DNA of 18,943 nt. It comes from Nitrospiria bacterium. Lineage in GTDB: Bacteria; Nitrospirota; CAKKRA01; 9FT-COMBO-42-15. The position numbers and the translations under genes are program-made. The notes under the pieces were generated by a model that saw only the letters and a list, made by a program, of their open reading frames with translations, was not told where the DNA came from and searched no databases. Below are positions 14,513 through 18,943 of the stretch, one piece after another (the first letter of the stretch is position 1; each line of letters begins with the position of its first letter). The DNA lies in NCBI GenBank assembly GCA_919903585.1, contig CAKKST010000276.1, positions 1-18,943 on the forward strand, given 5' to 3'.

Positions 14513-14899
14513 ATGTTTAAAAGATTTCTGGTTTTTTTATTTATTTTTTTATTGCTGACAGCAATCAATCTGCTGCCATCCAGTGCAGAGGAAAAAGACC
14601 CGCTTAAGAGGGGAGAGAAGCTTTATGATTCCAATTGCGCTGTTTGCCATGGGGATAAGGGGAATGGCAAGGCATGGGTTTCTGATACCCTGAATCCAAA
14701 ACCGCAGGATTTTACAGACCCAAAGGTAATCAAGACCTTAACAAAAAAGCGGATGATACAGTCCACAACCGAGGGGCGTAAGGGAACTGCAATGCAGCCA
14801 TTTAAAACACAGCTTTCCAAAGAGGAGATAGAACTGATGGTTGATTACATAAGGGCTGCCTTTATGAAGATTGATATAAAGGCAGAGAAAAAAAAATAG
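14513..14899 (+). CDS. Class I cytochrome c domain, first part of a probable multidomain cytochrome
   Basis: An export signal (residues 1-25, cleavage after PSSA) leads to a cytochrome c fold with haem motif CAVCH (42-46), a following GDKGNGKAW and a Met94 ligand candidate in GTAMQPF, then a closing helix (KEEIELMVDYIRAAF). The frame ends with GCA GAG AAA AAA AAA TAG. A very similar second domain continues directly in the -1 frame, so this 128-residue product may be only the short form of a longer protein (see the next two entries). It is the only plus-strand gene of this cluster and faces the triheme operon. It most likely moves single electrons in the periplasm. A stand-alone monohaem cytochrome is also possible. 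Confidence 0.85.
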   Translation: MFKRFLVFLFIFLLLTAINLLPSSAEEKDPLKRGEKLYDSNCAVCHGDKGNGKAWVSDTLNPKPQDFTDPKVIKTLTKKRMIQSTTEGRKGTAMQPFKTQLSKEEIELMVDYIRAAFMKIDIKAEKKK

Positions 14900-15414
14900 T
14901 ATTTCCCTCCGCACAAATCCCGCCTAAGATTGCTAAGGGCAGGGAGATTTATAATTTTCGCTGCTACATCTGCCATGCCTATGCCGGAGATGGCAAGACC
15001 CTCGCTGCTAATGTCCTTGCCCCAAGGCCAAGAAATTTTACAGACCCTGCTGAGATGAAAGGGATTGATAACCGCCGCATGTTTCTTTCCATTAAGAATG
15101 GAAGGCAAGGGACAGCAATGGAGTCCTTTCGCGAGATATTAACGGATGAGGAGATAGAAAGTGTTGTTGCCTTTATCCGTTATGCCTTCATTGAGAAGAA
15201 ATTTAAAAACATCAATTATCATTCCCCGGAGAATCAGTGGTATGACTTTGAGAAAAAATATCCTGAGGCAATCAAGTATTTCCTTTATGAGGGAGATGAA
15301 GACCATCTTACAGAAGAGTTAAAAGCTGGCAAGGGTATATTTGAATCAACATGCATCACCTGCCATCTCGTGAAGAGGGAGATGGGTGGCGCAATCTTCC
15401 GTAAAGCAATGTAG
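14875..15414 (+). pseudogene. Second and partial third cytochrome c domains in the -1 frame
   Basis: The frame is open from 14875 (after TGA at 14872) to TAG 15412-15414, but it has no ATG, GTG or TTG before ATG 15055, which lies inside the domain, after its haem motif. It therefore needs ribosomes from the upstream frame. Reading gives KIPPKIAKGREIYNFR, then haem motif CYICH, then NFTDPAEMKG, GTAMESF (Met ligand candidate) and DEEIESVVAFIRYAFI. Each block mirrors the first domain. After a linker comes a third start, GKGIFESTCITCHLVKREMG, ending a few residues later, so this domain lacks its second half. Without domain 1's signal peptide it could not receive haem. I call it a frameshifted continuation; either recoding or gene decay explains it. 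Confidence 0.7.
14888..14896 (+). other. A9 tract: possible -1 frameshift or transcript-slippage site
   Basis: Nine A bases read AAA AAA AAA in frame 0 and are followed at once by TAG (14897-14899). A -1 slip on A-AAA-AAA, or insertion of one A by the polymerase, moves reading into the frame that encodes the second cytochrome domain. A loss of one A in the sequence or genome would look the same. Confidence 0.55.
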
Positions 15415-15446
15415 TGTGGTGCCTCATAAATAGCTTTACACCTTTT

Positions 15447-15524
15447 GTCATTCCTGCATGCTTCTGGCAGGAATCCAGTCCTGCCTATTTGTGGATTCCC
15501 GCTCAAAAACGTTGTGGGAATGAC
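15447..15524. repeat. GTCATTCC-type inverted-repeat element
   Basis: Terminal inverted repeats GTCATTCC (15447-15454) and GGAATGAC (15517-15524) enclose inner pairs GGCAGGA/TCCTGCC (15466-15485) and GGAATCC/GGATTCC (15470-15499). From memory this is a dispersed family in many delta-type genomes. It is followed by ACTAAAATAATGTA (15525-15538), which also occurs directly before the REP at 16930. Confidence 0.6.
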
Positions 15525-15560
15525 ACTAAAATAATGTAAAGAAGTGTTAGGGACAGGACA

Positions 15561-15589
15561 GTAGGGACAATGCCATGGCATGTCCCTAC
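15561..15589. repeat. GTAG hairpin
   Basis: GTAGGGACA (15561-15569) and TGTCCCTAC (15581-15589) enclose A and the palindrome TGCCATGGCA. Both feet carry the GTAG/CTAC sequence. Confidence 0.65.
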
Positions 15590-15607
15590 ACAGGGTGAAG
15601 CCTTGCA

Positions 15608-15632
15608 GGCACGGTTTAAACCGCGCCCCTAT
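15608..15632. repeat. Degenerate GTAG-type unit supplying the propeller gene's stop
   Basis: GGCACGG (15608-15614), TTTAAA, CCGCGCC (15621-15627): one mismatch in the stem. On the minus strand it starts ATAGGGGCGCGG, and its TAG (15631-15629) is the propeller gene's stop codon. Confidence 0.5.
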
Positions 15633-16765
15633 AGTCCTTTATGGAAACGGGATGCGCCGCCAAAGCTTCCAAGCCACACAGAACCATCATCTGCAAATGA
15701 CATGGAAAATACAATGTCGCCGTAAAGCCCGTCCTTTTTTGTGTAGTTTGTAAACTTTGTCCCAAAGAGCCCTTCTTTTAATTTAGATAGACCTGTATTC
15801 TGTCCTATCCAGATGGTTCCATCAGGCCCCTCTTTCAGCATTGGGACATAGTTTCCAATCAGGCCCTCTTTGGTAGTATAGGTTTTAAACTTGCCGTTTT
15901 CAAGAACAGAGAGCCCGCCTCCCCATGTGCCGCACCAGACCCTTCCCTTGGAATCTAATATCAAGGAGACAATATAATTGGGATTATAGGGCACCTGCAC
16001 CCTTTCAAGCCCCTGCTCAACCTTTTGACGGGCGTGGTGCTTGGATATAGTAGCTGGGTCAGTGTCCTTGATAAGGGCATCCTTAACCTTTTCGTATGAG
16101 GCGCCCAATCCATCCTTATGCTCCCAGTGCTTCCAGTTAGCGCCGTCAAAAAAAGCAAGGCCGCCTTCGGTTCCAAGCCATACATTTCCTTTGGGATCAA
16201 CAATAACACTATAAACCCAGTCATTGGGAAGGCCGCCATTAGTATTCTTTACCGTATATGTTTTCCATGCCTTTGGATCGTCAAGTTTACCGCCAATAAT
16301 CTGATTTGCGCCCGACCATGTGGCAATCCAGATATCGCCATTAGGCGCCTTTGCAGCGCCGTACACAAAGGCATCAGCCAGCCCCTGAGGAATGTTATAG
16401 GTTTTCCATTTTTCGCCATCAAAGATAGACAGGCCGCCTCCGTATGTGCCGACCCAAAGTTTGTTGTCAATCTTTGTGAGATAAAAGACACCATTACTGA
16501 GCAGTCCAGAGTTTTTATTGTCAAACACAAAATGTTGATCAGTCTTGGTATCGTATCTTACAACCCCCTGTGATGTCCCGACATATAATATAGGGCCGTC
16601 TGATAAAAGGGCCTTTACATTTCTTGTCGGCCCGACACCAACCTTCTGAACGTCCTTTACTACCCCATTAGAGACCTACTCTCCTTCTTTACCAACATAC
16701 AGCCCGATGCCAATACCTGCAGCCACACCAATGGCAATAAGAACAATTACCAGATTTCTTTTCAT
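15629..16765 (-). pseudogene. Two-component-regulator-type beta-propeller protein with one in-frame TAG
   Basis: From ATG 16765 (AGGAGG 11 bases upstream) the frame reads a signal anchor MKRNLVIVLIAIGVAAGIGI and continues to KEGE, then TAG at 16678-16676 (codon 30). The same frame then continues without another stop to 15629 for 348 more codons. It contains repeated propeller blades of the type LWVGTYGGGLSIFDGEKWKTY, GNVWLGTEGGLAFFDGANWK and GRVWCGTWGGGLSVLENGKF (Reg_prop family). Blade-like sequence (ALLSDGPILYVGTSQGVVRY) lies between the TAG and the first later start codon (GTG 16528), so the gene truly begins at 16765. No histidine kinase part is present. It may be an exported sensor or scaffold near the cytochromes. 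A nonsense mutation, a sequence error or UAG readthrough could explain the stop. Confidence 0.75.
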
Positions 16766-16804
16766 TAAATTTTCTTCCTCCTGTTATGAGATAGTATTTA
16801 ACAA

Positions 16805-16834
16805 ATCTTACTAAAAAGGGGTTTATAGTGTCAA
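16805..16834 (-). promoter_or_regulatory. Possible sigma-70 promoter of the propeller gene
   Basis: On the minus strand, TTGACA (16834-16829), an 18-base spacer and TAAGAT (16810-16805), about 40 bases before the ATG at 16765. Confidence 0.5.
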
Positions 16835-16880
16835 TGTATTTTTTATTTATTGTTTTATTGCCTCGTTAACAAGGACTGTC

Positions 16881-16905
16881 AACATGGCTGAAGCCATGTT
16901 TCTAC
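16881..16905 (-). repeat. REP hairpin in reverse orientation, upstream of the RAYT
   Basis: AACATGGCT (16881-16889), GA, AGCCATGTT (16892-16900), then TCTAC, which is GTAGA on the minus strand. The foot sequence GTAGAAAC is shared with the two REPs around the RAYT, but the stem differs and it points the opposite way. Confidence 0.65.
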
Positions 16906-16929
16906 GAAAAATATAGAAACTAAAATAAT

Positions 16930-16963
16930 GTAGAAACAGGTCTTCAGACCTGTTATAATTTGC
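16930..16963 (+). repeat. REP hairpin with GTAG foot, left of the RAYT
   Basis: GTAGAAACAGGTCT, TC loop, AGACCTGT, then TATAATTTGC. The 8-bp stem (16936-16943 with 16946-16953) is perfect. It matches the copy at 17467-17500 at 33 of 34 positions. Confidence 0.85.
16954..16959 (+). promoter_or_regulatory. Extended -10 inside the REP tail, driving the RAYT
   Basis: TGT followed by a perfect TATAAT. ATG 16966 is seven bases after the hexamer, which is the usual distance to +1, so the transcript may begin at the start codon. A weak -35 (TAGAAA) overlaps the foot of the REP. Confidence 0.45.
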
Positions 16964-16965
16964 CC

Positions 16966-17433
16966 ATGAAGAAAAAATCCTCACCAAGACTTAAATGTTT
17001 TTCATACAATGGTCCTTTCGCATATAGCGTAACTCTTTGCACATACAAACGAAGGCCGCATTTTATTTTGCAGGATCTGATTTCTAAAATCGTTGATAAA
17101 TTGAAAGACTCAACAGACAGGTATGGTTTTAGTGTAATTGTTTATACTTTCATGCCTGACCATCTTCATCTACTTGTTAAAGGCACAGACAGTTCTGACC
17201 TTAAAGGTTTTGTTAGGCATTTTAAACAGATGACTGGTTATAATTTTAAGATGCAACAAGGAGAGATCCTGTGGCACTTAAGTTATTACGACCGTGTTAT
17301 CAGAAAAGATGAGGACATTGCAGCATCTGCAAGATATATTCTTAAAAATCCTGTGAGGAAAGGGCTTGTAGCTGATTTCAGGGATTACCCTTTTTCTGGT
17401 TCCTTAGTATACAACATCAAAGAGATATTCTAA
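16966..17433 (+). CDS. REP-associated tyrosine transposase (RAYT, Y1/HUH family)
   Basis: RAYTs are single-domain relatives of IS200/IS605 TnpA that nick single-stranded REP hairpins next to a GTAG foot and form a covalent link through one Tyr. This 155-residue protein carries the HUH metal motif MPDHLHLLVKG (His66 and His68), an N-terminal AYSVTLCTYKRRPHF segment, and the C-terminal block SYYDRVIRKDEDI with Tyr107 or Tyr108 as the likely nucleophile. It closes with ARYILKNPVRKGLVADFRDYPFSGS, typical of RAYTs. It is complete. The frame opens at TTG 16960, but ATG 16966 is better placed relative to the -10. No SD is visible. Flanking REPs are its likely substrates. Confidence 0.9.
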   Translation: MKKKSSPRLKCFSYNGPFAYSVTLCTYKRRPHFILQDLISKIVDKLKDSTDRYGFSVIVYTFMPDHLHLLVKGTDSSDLKGFVRHFKQMTGYNFKMQQGEILWHLSYYDRVIRKDEDIAASARYILKNPVRKGLVADFRDYPFSGSLVYNIKEIF

Positions 17434-17466
17434 TTTTAGAAACATCTTAACGGAGAAACAGAAACA

Positions 17467-17500
17467 GTAGAAACAGGACTTCAGACCTGTTATAATTTGC
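17467..17500 (+). repeat. REP hairpin with GTAG foot, right of the RAYT
   Basis: Same element as 16930-16963 with one base changed (GGACT for GGTCT), which puts a mismatch in the stem. It keeps TGT-TATAAT (17491-17496), though no gene starts just downstream. Confidence 0.85.
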
Positions 17501-17537
17501 TGAACAAGAACATAAAATATAATAAAGAAGGGAGATC

Positions 17538-17553
17538 GCTACCAAATGGTTAC
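17538..17553 (+). promoter_or_regulatory. GTTAC-type 11-bp repeat motif, copy 3
   Basis: GCTACCAAATGGTTAC followed by AAT. Units start at 17538 and 17549, again 11 bp apart. It lies about 170 bp before the start expected from the sigma-54 element at 17695. In the 371-base gap 17434-17804 I see the REP, this motif, an inverted repeat, two promoter elements and no gene. Confidence 0.45.
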
Positions 17554-17616
17554 AATCCTGTCTCTGACCTTTAGGATGATTCCTTGAAGGTAACATTCCA
17601 AAGAGCGTTAGGAGGG

Positions 17617-17675
17617 ATAAAACTTATTGATTATATGTGATTCTTCCTCTGTTTAGGATAAGTGATAAGTTTTAT
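17617..17675. repeat. Inverted repeat upstream of the pentaheme cytochrome promoters
   Basis: ATAAAACTTAT (17617-17627) and its exact complement ATAAGTTTTAT (17665-17675), with 37 bases between. Centre to centre the arms are 48 bp apart. They may be two opposed protein sites upstream of the sigma-54 element; a hairpin is less likely with so long a loop. Confidence 0.45.
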
Positions 17676-17694
17676 TAATGTTATTTATTTGCAG

Positions 17695-17710
17695 TGGCAT
17701 GGTATTTGCT
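17695..17710 (+). promoter_or_regulatory. Sigma-54 (-24/-12) promoter of the pentaheme cytochrome
   Basis: TGGCATGGTATTTGCT matches the RpoN consensus TGGCACG-R-N3-TTGCW at every fixed position but one (T for C at position 6), with correct GG-to-GC spacing. The expected start is near 17721, 84 bases before ATG 17805. Confidence 0.65.
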
Positions 17711-17737
17711 TATTATAATTATAAAGATTTTTCATCC

Positions 17738-17765
17738 TTGACACGGCAGAAATAAATATTATAAT
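17738..17765 (+). promoter_or_regulatory. Consensus sigma-70 promoter of the pentaheme cytochrome
   Basis: TTGACA (17738-17743), a 16-base spacer and TATAAT (17760-17765), both perfect. The expected start is near 17772, 33 bases before ATG 17805. Together with the sigma-54 element it suggests two-promoter control. Confidence 0.65.
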
Positions 17766-17804
17766 AACTGTGTTATGAATTACAGGGGGGAGAGGTATCT
17801 CGTA

Positions 17805-18599
17805 ATGAAGTATCTAAGTTTCATTGAGAATATAATATTCTACATCCTCTTATTCTTAGCAATATACCTGATCTTTGAGGCGATACCCGGTGAAGGCGGC
17901 ACAGTCATCCGCTCAAAGCATGACATGACATATCTCAGTGACAGGGCAATTGCCAAAGGCGGGGTGGGCGCAATGGAGGGAATTACATATAATGACTATG
18001 GAGAGGTCTGCGTATATTGCCATACGCCCCATAATGCAAACCAATCCATAGCTCCATTATGGAATCGTGTCTTGCCGAGCACATCAGGTTATAGCATGTA
18101 TAAAAGCTCAACAATGGATACAAGCCTCCCAAGCGCTCCAGACGGCGTTTCCCTTGCATGTCTTTCCTGCCATGACGGCACAGTTGCTGTGGATTCAATT
18201 ATTAATACGCCTAATACAGGATGGGTGGATACAGGCGTTCATTACAGGATGAGCACTGAGACATCAGGTGATAGCTGCGGCAAGTGCCATACGCCTCAGG
18301 GCGAATTAGCAGGTTTATACGGCGCCCATGATGCAACAGTTAAATATCTTACTAAAAATCTTGCAGATGACCATCCTATTTCAATGAATTATCCAACGGT
18401 TTTGCAGGATACCCAGTTCAATATTCCCCCGGGGACAGGGATATTCCCAAATGGCATCAGGCTATTTGACGGCAAGGTTCAGTGCGCCTCATGCCATGAC
18501 CCCCATAATCCAGATGAACAGAATTTAGAGGGAAGAGACCCGTTTTTAAGGACATCCAAGAAGGACAGCGCACTTTGTATGACATGCCATATAAAATGA
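17805..18599 (+). CDS. Pentaheme paired-CXXCH c-type cytochrome
   Basis: The protein has an N-terminal membrane helix (about residues 10-26, IFYILLFLAIYLIFEAIPG) acting as signal or anchor. Five haem motifs follow: CVYCH (69-73), CLSCH (119-123), CGKCH (158-162), CASCH (227-231) and CMTCH (258-262). HDMTYLS near the start, CHTPHNAN, APLWNR, CHDGTVAVD and CASCHDPHNP are the hallmarks of the doubled-CXXCH cytochromes common in metal- and nitrogen-cycling bacteria. A first ATG at 17775 lacks an SD; ATG 17805 has GGAGAGG nine bases upstream and begins at the helix, so I choose it (264 residues). The last motif is three residues from the end. Its redox partner is unknown; extracytoplasmic electron transfer is likely. 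Confidence 0.88.
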   Translation: MKYLSFIENIIFYILLFLAIYLIFEAIPGEGGTVIRSKHDMTYLSDRAIAKGGVGAMEGITYNDYGEVCVYCHTPHNANQSIAPLWNRVLPSTSGYSMYKSSTMDTSLPSAPDGVSLACLSCHDGTVAVDSIINTPNTGWVDTGVHYRMSTETSGDSCGKCHTPQGELAGLYGAHDATVKYLTKNLADDHPISMNYPTVLQDTQFNIPPGTGIFPNGIRLFDGKVQCASCHDPHNPDEQNLEGRDPFLRTSKKDSALCMTCHIK

Positions 18600-18607
18600 G
18601 GCAGTCG

Positions 18608-18633
18608 TAAGTTGTTAGTATTAAGTTGTTAGT
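18608..18633. repeat. Two direct copies of a 12-base sequence
   Basis: TAAGTTGTTAGT at 18608-18619 and 18622-18633, with AT between (14-bp period). It starts eight bases after the pentaheme stop. No function is visible. Confidence 0.5.
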
Positions 18634-18697
18634 TATTCTAATAATGTTTTAGTAATGATTGTACAAAATTAGCTACATAACAAAGTCAACGATCCTT

Positions 18698-18729
18698 TAT
18701 TATAGCAATACAAATTTATTGTTATAATA
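18698..18729. promoter_or_regulatory. Inverted repeat upstream of the second sigma-54 element
   Basis: TATTATAGCAATA (18698-18710), CAAATT, TATTGTTATAATA (18717-18729): 12 of 13 positions pair. Its centre is about 90 bp before the start expected from the sigma-54 element at 18778, a usual place for an enhancer-binding-protein site. Between 18600 and 18922 I see no gene. Confidence 0.45.
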
Positions 18730-18777
18730 CTTAGAATTCATAAGGTTATGTGCTGATTGTCCACTTAATTTGGCGTC

Positions 18778-18793
18778 TGGCATAATTTTTGCG
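18778..18793 (+). promoter_or_regulatory. Sigma-54 (-24/-12) promoter of the gene at the right edge
   Basis: TGGCATAATTTTTGCG: correct GG-to-GC spacing, with TGGCA and TTGC intact. The expected start is near 18804, a leader of about 119 bases. A weak sigma-70 alternative is TTGACA at 18859 with TATTTA at 18882. Confidence 0.55.
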
Positions 18794-18922
18794 TCTTAAA
18801 CTATTAAGGAAGCCTATATAATTAATTTATAAATATATAAGAAAAACTAATTTTTTTCTTGACACCCAAAATTCTATATGATATTTAAAAGCCCTTATCC
18901 TAATAAAGGAGGGTGAAGATTA

Positions 18923-18943
18923 ATGAAAAGCAACGGGTTACAA
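18923..18943 (+). CDS. Start of a gene cut by the right edge
   Basis: ATG 18923 begins MKSNGLQ and runs off the window. AAAGGAGG lies 8-10 bases upstream, so this is a real start. Seven codons do not allow identification. The sigma-54 element at 18778 is its likely promoter. Confidence 0.6.

Larger units (their letters stand above)
16930..17500 (+). mobile_element. RAYT/REP unit: REP-associated transposase flanked by cognate REPs
   Basis: The transposase at 16966-17433 is bracketed by REP copies in direct orientation at 16930-16963 and 17467-17500, plus a reversed hairpin at 16881-16905. This layout, a Y1 transposase between GTAG-led hairpins, is how REP-associated tyrosine transposases are usually placed in their genomes. 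Target-site duplications are not expected for this class. Confidence 0.75.

Noticed and set aside
12641..15630. CRISPR array, considered because of several short repeats
   Set aside because: The repeats are hairpins of different sequence and spacing with no regular repeat-spacer pattern and no cas genes.
16676..16678. Pyrrolysine insertion at the TAG of the propeller gene
   Set aside because: No pyrrolysine gene is in the window and the codon sits in a linker after the signal anchor, not an active site; mutation or error is simpler, so I kept only the observation.

Overview
The window looks like a chromosomal segment from an anaerobic or microaerobic Gram-negative bacterium rich in c-type cytochromes. 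The moderate AT content, frequent AGG/AGA arginine codons, small triheme cytochromes, paired-CXXCH cytochromes and dispersed palindromic repeats are what I associate with Nitrospirota/Thermodesulfovibrionia or related deltaproteobacterial-type genomes. That placement is an inference; no marker gene here fixes the taxon.

Layout. Positions 1-1380 hold the tail of an unknown protein, a remnant of a TauE/SafE-type permease and an NDUFA9-like atypical SDR on the plus strand. Positions 1393-5257, all minus strand, hold a small two-repeat hypothetical protein, tRNA-Glu and tRNA-Lys, purA, a secreted basic-linker protein and a ResB-like cytochrome c assembly protein. A divergent intergenic region leads into a plus-strand operon (5526-10688) of two exported TPR proteins and a TonB-like protein. 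Convergent to it is a minus-strand operon (14333 down to 10924) of four small triheme cytochromes, arranged short-long-short-long as a duplicated two-gene module, followed by a YfbR-like HD phosphohydrolase.

From 14513 a plus-strand class I cytochrome c runs into an A9 tract and a stop. A second cytochrome domain and part of a third continue in the -1 frame to 15414. Opposite it, a seven-bladed-type regulator propeller gene (16765-15629) carries one in-frame TAG. A REP-associated transposase (RAYT) at 16966-17433 is bracketed by near-identical REP hairpins, and further hairpins with GTAG/CTAC feet are scattered between 10.7 and 16.9 kb. The window ends with a pentaheme paired-CXXCH cytochrome and the first codons of another gene. 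Each of these two has a well-spaced sigma-54 -24/-12 element upstream.

How it may fit together. ResB (haem attachment), at least seven haem proteins and TPR/TonB envelope proteins suggest an envelope electron-transfer locus. A repeated motif, GTTAC-N6-GTTAC (11-bp period), precedes the TPR operon, the class I cytochrome and the pentaheme cytochrome, which hints at one regulon. The most notable points are the possible frameshift-fused cytochrome, the amber-interrupted propeller, the paired sigma-54 elements, the shared 11-bp repeat motif, the RAYT whose REP seems to supply its own promoter, and REP-like units that supply TAG stop codons to neighbouring genes.
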